The notes beneath the pieces were generated by a model. That model was not told the DNA's origin, did not search any database, and saw only the letters and a list, made by a program, of their open reading frames with translations. A stretch of 64,000 nucleotides of DNA from Limnohabitans sp. JirII-31 (GTDB taxonomy: Bacteria; Pseudomonadota; Gammaproteobacteria; Burkholderiales; Burkholderiaceae_C): the NCBI RefSeq assembly GCF_002778315.1, contig NZ_NESA01000001.1, positions 434,001-498,000 on the forward strand, given 5' to 3'. Position numbers and translations under genes: made by a program. The stretch's first letter is position 1; every line of letters begins with the position of its first letter. Positions 25,296 to 33,089 of this stretch are shown piece by piece.

Positions 25296-26231
25296 TCACG
25301 CCATGCTGTGCGTCAACTCGCCAATCTCTTCAATCCACAGCTTCACCACGTCCCCCGGTTTGAGAAACAGCTGACGGCCCATGCCCACGCCTGCGGGGGT
25401 ACCGGTGAGGATCAGATCGCCGGGGTAGAGCGTCACGCGTTCGGACAGTGCCGCAATTTGCTCTGCCGTGTCAAAGATGAGTTTGCTGGTGTTGGAGTCT
25501 TGCATCAGCACGTCGTTGACCCACAGCTTGAGGCTCAGGTTGTGTGGGTTTTTGATTTGCTCGCTGGGCACGATCCACGGTCCCACGGGGCAGGCGCCGT
25601 CAAAACATTTCTGCCCAATCCAATCGATGTGAAAGGGCGCAGATTGGGGAATCTTGGCCCGCTTCATCATGTCGCGCGCCGACAAGTCGTCGGCAATCGT
25701 GTAGCCGGCCACATACGAGAGGGCTTTTTCCACCGACACATTTTTGGCCACTTTGCCGATCACGGCGACCAGTTCAATTTCCCAGTCCATGGCTTTGGAG
25801 TAGGGCGGAATTTTGACCTTGGCACCCGGCCCCACGATCGAGGCCCGTGTGCTCTTCATGAAGTGCCAGGGTTTTTCGCCCAGCTCTTTCATGTTGGGGC
25901 CAGGGGGCTGGTTCATCACCCGTGCCATCTCTTGCATGTGGTCGGTGTAGTTGGCGCCTGCGCAATACATGTCGCCAGGGTAGAGCACGGGCGAGAGCAG
26001 CTTGGTTTTTTTCAGTGGTGTGCCTTGGATGCGGCTTTTTCCCGTACTGATCTTGCGTTCGAACTCTGCCAAGGCTTTCTTGGCTTGCGCCCAATGGGCC
26101 AACACACCCATGACGGTGGCGTAGGCCGCCGTGGCGGTGACTTTTTGAACGTCGTAGACGGTGTCGCCCACCAGCACGCCAGCGCGGGCTTGTTTGTTGA
26201 TTTGGTAGCTGAGGAGTTTGTAGGTAGACAT
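25296..26231 (-). CDS. Fumarylacetoacetate hydrolase family protein
   Basis: A 311-residue FAH-fold enzyme. DWEIELVAVIGK contains the metal-ligand Glu residues, DDLSARDMM the Asp, and LILTGTPAGVGMGR the C-terminal signature. Members include fumarylpyruvate and acylpyruvate hydrolases of gentisate and homogentisate pathways, which would suit hydrolysis of a ring-cleavage product. Last gene of a five-gene minus-strand operon. Confidence 0.88.
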   Translation of the reverse strand: MSTYKLLSYQINKQARAGVLVGDTVYDVQKVTATAAYATVMGVLAHWAQAKKALAEFERKISTGKSRIQGTPLKKTKLLSPVLYPGDMYCAGANYTDHMQEMARVMNQPPGPNMKELGEKPWHFMKSTRASIVGPGAKVKIPPYSKAMDWEIELVAVIGKVAKNVSVEKALSYVAGYTIADDLSARDMMKRAKIPQSAPFHIDWIGQKCFDGACPVGPWIVPSEQIKNPHNLSLKLWVNDVLMQDSNTSKLIFDTAEQIAALSERVTLYPGDLILTGTPAGVGMGRQLFLKPGDVVKLWIEEIGELTHSMA

Positions 26232-26256
26232 AAATCGCGATGAAAAGAAAAGTGGG

Positions 26257-26721
26257 TCAGTCGTGTGAGTCGGCGCTGTCGGTGGCGATCACGTCGTCAC
26301 CAAACTTGTCGCCGCCATGGAAGAAGTGGTTGATGGTGCGTTCTTCGTGTTGAATTTCCCACCAGTTGCAGTCCAGGTCTTGCATGTAAAAGCCGTAGGC
26401 TCCGTGGCGTTCGCGCACACTTTGAATTTTGCGAATGCCATAGGTTTCTTGAGACGCCACCGCCGCAGCGTGGGCCGCATCCACCTCTTCACGTGTGGCC
26501 ACGTTCAGGCCCCAGTGTGTGAGCACGTGTTGGTTGGGCACGTTCTCGCCAATGCACACGCACACGATGTACATGCCCGAGTTCAGGCGCACCATCATGG
26601 CGGGCTTGGCGTGGCGCACCACCTCAACGCCTAAAAACTCTTCGTAGAACTTGCGGGTGTTGGCCAAGTTGCGGCACAGCAAGGTGCCATGCGACAGCAG
26701 CAAAGGGTGAACGACGGCCAT
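26257..26721 (-). CDS. VOC family protein (extradiol-dioxygenase-like) 1
   Basis: A 154-residue vicinal-oxygen-chelate protein. The possible metal ligands are His in LSHGTLLCRNL, His in VLTHWGLNVA and Glu in CNWWEIQH. It is paralogous to the second VOC protein at 27978-28493. It may be a small dioxygenase, isomerase or glyoxalase-like enzyme acting on an aromatic-acid breakdown product; which is not clear. Confidence 0.85.
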   Translation of the reverse strand: MAVVHPLLLSHGTLLCRNLANTRKFYEEFLGVEVVRHAKPAMMVRLNSGMYIVCVCIGENVPNQHVLTHWGLNVATREEVDAAHAAAVASQETYGIRKIQSVRERHGAYGFYMQDLDCNWWEIQHEERTINHFFHGGDKFGDDVIATDSADSHD

Positions 26722-26725
26722 GGCG

Positions 26726-27940
26726 TCAGGGGGCCATCAGCTTGGTGCCGGGCGCAGCGTATTCACGCGGCCACACCACTTGCCATTTGCCGTTTTGCAC
26801 TTGCTTGACCCGGTACAAGTCGGTGCCCTTCATGAAGTTGTTGGTGCCGTCCCAACGCACTTTGCCAATCACGGTGTCGACTTGGTTTTTCTTGAGCCAA
26901 GCAGCCAATGTTTTGTCGTCCAGGCTCTTGGTGGCATTGACGGCGGCGTCCAGCGCTTGCCAAGTGGCGTAGGCCACGGCGGCAATCAGCTCGACCGAGC
27001 TGTCGGGCAGGTTGGCTTTGGCGGCACGTTCGTTGAACTGTTTGACAAACTCAGCCGCCACCGGGTTGCTGGTGAAGGGGGCGTGTTCTTCAAACACGGT
27101 CAGGGCCAACACACCTTTGCCATCCGGCGACTTGAGCATGGGGCCTGAGGCCGGGAAAGCAATGAAGAACTGGGGCGGCACGTAGTCGATCTTCTTCATG
27201 GCGTCGAGCAGCAAGTTGCCGTCCAGGCCCACACCGCCGACCCACACCATGTCGGGCTTGGCTTCTTTCACACGGGCCGCAATCGCACCAAAGTCGCGGT
27301 TGCCAAACTCCCACTCCAGGTAGGTGGCTTCGGTCATGCCGCGTTTTTTCAGCACCTCGCGTGCTCCTTGCGTCACGAAGTGCACCGAGGGAAATTTGCT
27401 GGTCAACATGGCCACAGTCTTGGGTGGCTTGTTGCCCGAGCCCACGGCGTCGAATACCAAGTTGGGCCAAACGCTTTCAATCTCATACGACTGGCCTCCC
27501 ACCGAAAACAACATGTCGTACTTGGCCAAAGCAGGCAAACCAAAGGTGTTGTGCAACAAGAGCTTGTTGTAGCGCTGGGCCACGCCCATGGCCGACAAGA
27601 TGGAGCCGGTGGCGTAAGGGCCCACGATCAGGTCGACTTTTTCCGTGGTGATGAGTTGTTCGTACAGGGTGCGCGTGACATCGGGTTTGGACTGGTCGTC
27701 TTTGAGCACCCATTCCACCGGGCGACCGAGCCAGCCACCGCGTTTGTTGAGTTGCTCGATGTAGATGTCACCGGCGATTTTTTGCATCACTGCGGTGGCG
27801 CTCAACGGACCGGTCAAGGCCAGTGTGCTGCCCACGCGAATGGGCGCGGTGTTGGGGGCTTGCGCGTGTGCGCCAGCGGCTATCAATGTCGCAGCTCCGA
27901 GCAAAAAAGCCCTGAGCCATTGTTGAATGCGAATTGCCAT
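26726..27940 (-). CDS. Branched-chain-amino-acid-type ABC substrate-binding protein
   Basis: A 404-residue periplasmic binding protein (LivK/Peripla_BP_6 type) with a signal peptide ending near AAGAHAQAP and PIRVGSTLALTGPLSATA at the mature N-terminus. The start at 27940 is supported by AGGAG upstream; the frame continues upstream out of the adjoining gene. No permease or ATPase is nearby, so it must use components elsewhere. It lies between two VOC genes, suggesting capture of the aromatic substrate. Confidence 0.9.
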   Translation of the reverse strand: MAIRIQQWLRAFLLGAATLIAAGAHAQAPNTAPIRVGSTLALTGPLSATAVMQKIAGDIYIEQLNKRGGWLGRPVEWVLKDDQSKPDVTRTLYEQLITTEKVDLIVGPYATGSILSAMGVAQRYNKLLLHNTFGLPALAKYDMLFSVGGQSYEIESVWPNLVFDAVGSGNKPPKTVAMLTSKFPSVHFVTQGAREVLKKRGMTEATYLEWEFGNRDFGAIAARVKEAKPDMVWVGGVGLDGNLLLDAMKKIDYVPPQFFIAFPASGPMLKSPDGKGVLALTVFEEHAPFTSNPVAAEFVKQFNERAAKANLPDSSVELIAAVAYATWQALDAAVNATKSLDDKTLAAWLKKNQVDTVIGKVRWDGTNNFMKGTDLYRVKQVQNGKWQVVWPREYAAPGTKLMAP

Positions 27941-27977
27941 GTGCTTGTCTCCTAAAAAGGTGAGGGGGCTGCTGCGC

Positions 27978-28493
27978 TTATGTTTTGAGTTCTTGCAGGT
28001 TGGCGGCGTCGCCTTCTTCGTCCATGGTGAAGCGGTCGCCAAAGTCAAAGAAGTCGTCGTGTTGAAAGCCGTTGGCGTAGTGCTGAATCTCCCACCAGTT
28101 GTGGTCGAGGTCTTCCAGATAGAAGGAGTACACGCCATGCATTTCTTGCTGTGGCAGCACTTGGCGAATGCCGTATTTCTCTTTGTGCTCGATGGCCTTG
28201 GCATGGGCTTGGTCCACTTCTTCCCGGGTGAGCACATCCACGCCCCAGTGGTTGAGCAAGCTGCAAGGATGAATCTGGTCGCCGACTTCCACGCAGACGA
28301 TGTGAAAGCGCATGCCGCCGCGAATCACCATGGCAGGCTTGCCGTGGCGCACACATTCCAGCCCCAAAAACTCTTCGTAAAAACGACGTGATGCTTTGAG
28401 GCTGTAACACTCCAGCGTGCCGTGGCTCATGCAATAGGGCTTGATCACAGAGTTGTGCTGGGGCATGCCAACAGTACAGTTTTCGGGCAGCAT
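27978..28493 (-). CDS. VOC family protein (extradiol-dioxygenase-like) 2
   Basis: A 171-residue VOC protein like the one at 26257-26721, sharing FYEEFLG, the HGT and NHWG histidines, REEVD and NWWEIQH. The start at 28493 follows a ribosome-binding site (GGAG). It is separated from its paralogue by a binding-protein gene in one operon, as if the two form a pair. Confidence 0.86.
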   Translation of the reverse strand: MLPENCTVGMPQHNSVIKPYCMSHGTLECYSLKASRRFYEEFLGLECVRHGKPAMVIRGGMRFHIVCVEVGDQIHPCSLLNHWGVDVLTREEVDQAHAKAIEHKEKYGIRQVLPQQEMHGVYSFYLEDLDHNWWEIQHYANGFQHDDFFDFGDRFTMDEEGDAANLQELKT

Positions 28494-28514
28494 GGGAGGT
28501 CTCCTTGTGGTGAA

Positions 28515-29555
28515 TTAAGACGCCGCTTTGGCGCCATCGGCTTGGCTTAAAAATGAGTCGGCAAAGAAGGCGTCTTCGGACAAGTGCGCCAACGCCACAA
28601 AGTCACGCCTGGCAGACTCCACCATGATGGGTGCACCGCAGGCATAGACCTGGTGTTGACTCAAGTCGGCAAAGTCTTGCAGCACCGCTTGGTGCACCAA
28701 ACCCGTTCGGCCTTGCCACTGGTCATCGGGTGTGGCATCACTCAACACCGGAATGAATTCGATGTGGGCGTGCTCTTGGGCCCACGCTTGCGCTTGTTCC
28801 AGCGCATACAAATCGGCCTTGCGGCGTCCGCCCCAATACAGGTGAATGGGCCGAGTCAGGCCAAGGCCGAGGCTGTAGAGCAGCAGCGATTGAATGGGCG
28901 CAAAGCCCGTGCCCGAGGCCAACAAAATCATCGGGGCCGCGCTGTCTTCGCGCAGGTAAAACGAGCCCAAGGGCATTTCAATCTTCCAGATCTCGCGCGG
29001 CTTGAGGGGGCCAAACACATGGTCGGTGAAGACCCCGCCTGGCATGTGTCGCAGATGCAGTTCCAACTGACGCACGCCTTCGGCTTTGGGTGGGTTGGCG
29101 ATGGAGTAACTGCGACGCAGACCGTCTGGGCGCAGCACGTCGATGAATTGGCCGGCGCGAAACTGCATGGGTTCGTTGGCCGGCAGTCCCAAGGTGATGA
29201 TGCGCACATCGTCGGCCACTTGCTTGACGTCGAGCACCCGCGCGGGTAGTTGTTGGGGTTTGAGGTGACGGTCGGGGTCAATTTCTTCGACCTCCACCAC
29301 CACATCACTCAAGGGTTTGGCGCAGCACAGCAAGGCGAAGCCCTGTTCGCGTTCGGCGTCAGAGAGGTATTTGACGTGGGCGCCGCCAAAGTCCACCTGG
29401 CCTGAGGTGACCTTGCCTTTGCAGGTGCGGCACATGCCTGAGCGACAACTGAAGGGCATGCGCAAGCCGGCGGCTAGGCCTGCTTTGAGAATTTCTTGTT
29501 CTGAATCGCAATCAAACCGACTACCGCTAGGCTGCAAGGTGACAGAGAAAACCAT
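28515..29555 (-). CDS. [2Fe-2S] ferredoxin-FAD-NAD(P)H reductase
   Basis: A 346-residue oxygenase-type reductase. An N-terminal plant-type ferredoxin domain has CRSGMCRTCKGKV and a fourth Cys near LLCCAKP; the FAD domain has RRSYSIANPP and the NAD domain MILLASGTGFAPIQSLL. It is the kind that feeds Rieske or di-iron oxygenases (CDP-glucoseen reductase/phenol hydroxylase reductase type). No oxygenase is encoded in this window. The ATG at 29555 has CCTCC-type spacing to its upstream sequence, and a 16-bp motif lies 68 bp upstream. First gene of the operon. Confidence 0.9.
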   Translation of the reverse strand: MVFSVTLQPSGSRFDCDSEQEILKAGLAAGLRMPFSCRSGMCRTCKGKVTSGQVDFGGAHVKYLSDAEREQGFALLCCAKPLSDVVVEVEEIDPDRHLKPQQLPARVLDVKQVADDVRIITLGLPANEPMQFRAGQFIDVLRPDGLRRSYSIANPPKAEGVRQLELHLRHMPGGVFTDHVFGPLKPREIWKIEMPLGSFYLREDSAAPMILLASGTGFAPIQSLLLYSLGLGLTRPIHLYWGGRRKADLYALEQAQAWAQEHAHIEFIPVLSDATPDDQWQGRTGLVHQAVLQDFADLSQHQVYACGAPIMVESARRDFVALAHLSEDAFFADSFLSQADGAKAAS

Positions 29556-29623
29556 GGAGGAACAACCACTTTTCAAGAGATCAATAACGCTTGTAAGTGT
29601 TGTTCACAAAGTGGGCGAGTCGA

Positions 29624-29639
29624 GCCTAGGACATACCCG
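29624..29639 (-). promoter_or_regulatory. 16-bp repeated upstream motif, copy 1
   Basis: The plus-strand sequence gcctaggacatacccg occurs here and again at 30276-30291 in the same orientation. This copy is 68 bp upstream of the ferredoxin-reductase ATG. Equal spacing in front of two genes suggests a shared regulator site (inference). Confidence 0.6.
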
Positions 29640-29662
29640 TGACCTTCAAGTCGCAGGCGCGA

Positions 29663-30205
29663 CTACGACGACTCTTGCAACACTTGCCTCAAAAAGCGTG
29701 TGGGCAAGGTGGGCCCCAGACCTTGGTAGCCCGGCATCACCAAGTTGTTTTGGTTGACCAGCGCGTGTGCACGCAAATTGGCGTACAGCGCGTCGTAGAG
29801 GGGAAAGCTGGCTTGCAAAATCGCCTCATCGGTTGTGTGCACCAGCATCATGCCTTCTGAGATGGCCAGCAGCCCGGCGGCAATTTGTCCCCAACGGTCA
29901 TCGGGCGTCACTTGGGCGTGGTGCAGCACCTGTGCCACGCCCGAATGGATGACGCGTGCGATGTTGTGCAACGAGGGGTCATCAAGCCCGTACTTGCGCA
30001 GGATCTTCTCGAAGGTCGTGCCTTGTTCGTCATGCGAGCTCAACGCCACTCCCGGCAGCCCAAAGGGAATGGCGTCGCTGGGTCGCGTGTCTTCTTGCCC
30101 CCACGGCACAAACACGAAGTGCGCTTGGGGGTCGACAAAGCGTTGAATCAACCAGGGCGACGCCACGCGGTCGAGGTGGACGAAATCACGGGTGACCCAT
30201 TTCAT
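29663..30205 (-). CDS. ChrB-domain protein (chromate resistance, C-terminal domain only)
   Basis: A 180-residue protein matching the C-terminal domain of ChrB; full-length ChrB proteins are over 300 residues and have an additional N-terminal domain. WVTRDFVHLDRVASPWLIQRFVD and GQEDTRPSDAIPFG are typical. It lies downstream of a chromate transporter gene but separated by an LRR-kinase gene. In known operons ChrB acts with ChrA in chromate response. Confidence 0.82.
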   Translation of the reverse strand: MKWVTRDFVHLDRVASPWLIQRFVDPQAHFVFVPWGQEDTRPSDAIPFGLPGVALSSHDEQGTTFEKILRKYGLDDPSLHNIARVIHSGVAQVLHHAQVTPDDRWGQIAAGLLAISEGMMLVHTTDEAILQASFPLYDALYANLRAHALVNQNNLVMPGYQGLGPTLPTRFLRQVLQESS

Positions 30206-30275
30206 AACTGTCCTTGATGCTGAAACTCTAGGACCGCCATTCTGGCGGCACTTGTGGGCTTGCGCGTGGATGCCC

Positions 30276-30291
30276 GCCTAGGACATACCCG
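30276..30291 (-). promoter_or_regulatory. 16-bp repeated upstream motif, copy 2
   Basis: Identical to the motif at 29624-29639 and in the same orientation; 70 bp upstream of the ChrB-domain gene ATG. Confidence 0.6.
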
Positions 30292-30339
30292 AGAGGTGCA
30301 CGTCCACCTCGCCATGCGCTGGGTGCGTCAACACGCGGC

Positions 30340-31662
30340 TCAACCCAGGCAAGCCATCAAGCCTTCTTCGATGGCAGGCCACGAGGGCCGTTGGCGCATG
30401 TCGTGTTGAAGGCAACTGTCGACCAGCTGTTGCAGCGCTGTGGCCCGCTGGGGTTGTGCCGCCAGTGCGTCACAACGCGCCACCAACTCTTGCAGCAAAC
30501 ACCCGAACGCACGCACCTCGATGCGCATCAAGGCGTGTGCGCGGTCTGTGTCCTGCGGGTCAAACAGCGAGGCCGCGCCAAAGTCGCCCAGCAAGACCTC
30601 ACCTTGGCCGTTGTGCAACAGGTTGTGGGCGTACAAGTCGCCATGCAAGATGCCACGCGCGTGCAAGTGTTGGGCGGCACGTGTGACCCCGAGCGCCAGT
30701 TGCAACATGGCAGCCACCGAGAAACGTGTGTCACGCGCATACACATCGCGGGTGCAGGAGTCCAAGCTGGGTGGCCCCGCCAGGGTGATGAACGACGGGT
30801 CGATCAGCGGCATCACCAAGCCTTGGGTGTGCTCGGGGTGACCTTCAATTTGGCCCATGGCCGCAATCAGGTGCGGGTGCGCGCCGGCATGCAAACAGGC
30901 CGCCATTTCGCAGGCGGGCAAACCGTCGCTGGTGAGGGGGCCTTTGAAGAGTTTGACCGCCACCGCTTGCGTGTGTGTGTCTGTGTGCCAACCGGCTTGG
31001 TGGATCACCCCCGAGGCGCCTTCACCCAAAACGTGGCTCAGTTGCAACGATGCCCAAGGCACGCTGCGCAAGCTGTGTGTTGGCTGAGCCGCAGCTTCGT
31101 GTGCAGCGCTCAAGGGGTTGCCGCCATAGGCCAGCCAGCTCAAAGCGGGCAGCGCCAGCAGCCACGCCGGCAAGGACGTGAGTTGGTTGGCCGACATGCG
31201 CAACAACTCCAGTCGGGTGCAGGCTTGCAGTGCAGGCAGGGCACGCAAGCGGTTGCCTGCCAGCATGAGCTTTTGCAGCTGTGTGCATTGGCCCAAAGCG
31301 TCGGGCAGTGTCTCGATCTGGTTGTCGGTCAAGATCAACCAGCGCAGCAGTGGGGGCAGCGACTCAGCGGGCACGTGTTGGATTTGGTTGGCCTTGAAGC
31401 CCACCATGGTCAACGCCGTGCAACGGCCCAGCACGCGGGGCAACTCGGTGAAGCGGTTGTCCGAGCAAAAAATCACCCGCAGCCGGTGCAAGCGTGGCAA
31501 GTCGTCTGGCAAGCGGCTGAGCTGATTACCCGACAAGTCCAGAATTTCCAGCGAGTCGGCCAGTGCGTAAATCTCTTGGGGGAACTCGCGCAGATCGGCG
31601 CGCAATTGCAAGCGCGTGATGCCCGCCAATTCCCCTGCGCGAAGCTGCGCCAGCGTGTGCAT
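30340..31662 (-). CDS. Leucine-rich-repeat/protein-kinase fusion protein
   Basis: A 440-residue fusion. Residues ~15-190 are leucine-rich repeats (LEILDLSGNQLSRLP, LRWLILTDNQIETLP, LQKLMLAGNRLRALP). The rest is a protein-kinase domain: glycine loop LGEGASGVIHQA, Lys in AVAVKLFKG, catalytic loop ILHGDLYAHNLL and LLGDFGAASLFD. The catalytic loop has HGD instead of HRD. No membrane segment is visible, so it is cytoplasmic. It starts 2 bp after the chrA stop. RefSeq-type families of this architecture are known in proteobacteria, but no function is established. Confidence 0.88.
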   Translation of the reverse strand: MHTLAQLRAGELAGITRLQLRADLREFPQEIYALADSLEILDLSGNQLSRLPDDLPRLHRLRVIFCSDNRFTELPRVLGRCTALTMVGFKANQIQHVPAESLPPLLRWLILTDNQIETLPDALGQCTQLQKLMLAGNRLRALPALQACTRLELLRMSANQLTSLPAWLLALPALSWLAYGGNPLSAAHEAAAQPTHSLRSVPWASLQLSHVLGEGASGVIHQAGWHTDTHTQAVAVKLFKGPLTSDGLPACEMAACLHAGAHPHLIAAMGQIEGHPEHTQGLVMPLIDPSFITLAGPPSLDSCTRDVYARDTRFSVAAMLQLALGVTRAAQHLHARGILHGDLYAHNLLHNGQGEVLLGDFGAASLFDPQDTDRAHALMRIEVRAFGCLLQELVARCDALAAQPQRATALQQLVDSCLQHDMRQRPSWPAIEEGLMACLG

Positions 31663-31664
31663 GG

Positions 31665-33041
31665 TCAGAGTGGCAAGGTGGTGATGGCCAAGCCAATCAA
31701 GGCACTCACGCCAATGACTTGCATCACGCTGCGCTTGTACTTGAACAAGGCCAGGGCAGCGCCCACGGCCAGCACTGCAGAGCGCCAGTCAAAGTGTGCG
31801 TTCAGTGCCTCTTGCCAAGAGTGACCCAGGCCTTCAGGCCACAGCAGGTGGTAGCCAAAGAAGAGCGCGAGATTCAAGATGACGCCTACCACCGCCGCCG
31901 TGATGGCGGTGAGCGGGGCGGTGAACTTCAAGTCGTTGTGGGTGCTCTCCACCAAAGGGCCACCCGCCAAAATAAAGATGAACGACGGCAAAAAGGTGAA
32001 CCACGTCACCAAACACGCCGCCAGTGCACCGGCCATGAACAAGCTCTCAGGCCCCAACAGCGCTTTGGCGTAGCCGCCCACAAAGGCTACAAACGCCACC
32101 ACCATGATCAGTGGGCCCGGTGTGGTTTCACCCAAGGCCAACCCATCCATCATTTGTGTGGGCGTGACCCAGCCATAGTCACCCACCGCGCCTTGGTAGA
32201 CATAAGGCAGCACGGCATAGGCACCGCCAAACGTCAGCAGTGCAGCCTTGGTGAAAAACCAGCCCATCTGCGTGAAGCCATGGCTCCAGCCGAACACCGC
32301 ACACAGCACGCCCATGGGCAGTGCCCACAACAGCGCACCGGCCAGCAGCACCTGAGCCAGTCCCTGCCAGCTAAAGCGTGCGTGGTCTGGCGTGGGCGTG
32401 TGGTCGTCGATCAGCGCGGGACCATACGAGGCTTTGGCTGCGCCGTGTCCACCGCCCACCTGAAAGTGCGCTGGCGACACACGGCCCCCGATGTAGCCCA
32501 GGCAGGCCGCCACGCCCACGATGAGCGGGAAGGGCACATCCAGGGCAAAGATGGCCACAAAAGAGGCGGCTGCAATGGCCCACAACCACGCGTTTTTCAA
32601 GGCCCGCGAGCCGATGCGGTGTGCCGCTTGCACCACGATGGCGGTGACGGCGGGCTTGATGCCGTAAAACAACCCAGCCACCAGCGGCAAGTCGCCATAC
32701 GCCATGTAAATCCAAGACAGTGCGACCAACAGCACCAGCGACGGCAACACAAACAATGCACCGGCCACCACACCGCCCCAACGCTTGTGCATCAGCCAGC
32801 CGATGTAGGTCACCAGCTGTTGCGCCTCGGGTCCGGGCAACACCATGCAGTAGTTCAGGGCGTGCAAGAAACGGCGCTCCGAGATCCAGCGGCGCTGCTC
32901 CACCAGCTCTTGGTGCATGATGGAAATTTGCCCCGCAGGTCCGCCAAAGCTGATCAGACCCAGCTTGAGCCAAAACCAGAACGCTTGCGCCAGACTCACG
33001 GGCGCGGGTGCAGTGTCAGGGGTGGGCGTCGTGTGTGTCAT
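31665..33041 (-). CDS. chrA: Chromate transporter ChrA
   Basis: A 458-residue two-domain (long-chain) CHR-family exporter. The first domain has ISFGGPAGQISIMHQELVEQ and LPGPEAQQL, the second LLTFGGAYAVLPYVYQGAV and LGETTPGPLIMVV. About ten hydrophobic segments are visible. Known members export chromate from the cytoplasm. It is followed at 2 bp by the LRR-kinase gene. Confidence 0.93.
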   Translation of the reverse strand: MTHTTPTPDTAPAPVSLAQAFWFWLKLGLISFGGPAGQISIMHQELVEQRRWISERRFLHALNYCMVLPGPEAQQLVTYIGWLMHKRWGGVVAGALFVLPSLVLLVALSWIYMAYGDLPLVAGLFYGIKPAVTAIVVQAAHRIGSRALKNAWLWAIAAASFVAIFALDVPFPLIVGVAACLGYIGGRVSPAHFQVGGGHGAAKASYGPALIDDHTPTPDHARFSWQGLAQVLLAGALLWALPMGVLCAVFGWSHGFTQMGWFFTKAALLTFGGAYAVLPYVYQGAVGDYGWVTPTQMMDGLALGETTPGPLIMVVAFVAFVGGYAKALLGPESLFMAGALAACLVTWFTFLPSFIFILAGGPLVESTHNDLKFTAPLTAITAAVVGVILNLALFFGYHLLWPEGLGHSWQEALNAHFDWRSAVLAVGAALALFKYKRSVMQVIGVSALIGLAITTLPL

Positions 33042-33057
33042 GAGTGGCTTGTGATGT

Positions 33058-33088
33058 GACGAGTGAGGGGTGAGGGGTGAGGGGTGAT
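33058..33088. repeat. Short 7-bp tandem repeat
   Basis: Several copies of gaggggt lie in the gap between chrA and the mnmC-like gene. It is noncoding; no function is evident. Confidence 0.7.
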
Positions 33089-33089
33089 G

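Noticed and set aside
31719..33059. Long plus-strand open frame opposite chrA (about 446 codons)
   Set aside because: It is the antisense of a clear ChrA gene, with composition typical of GC-rich shadow frames and no family match.
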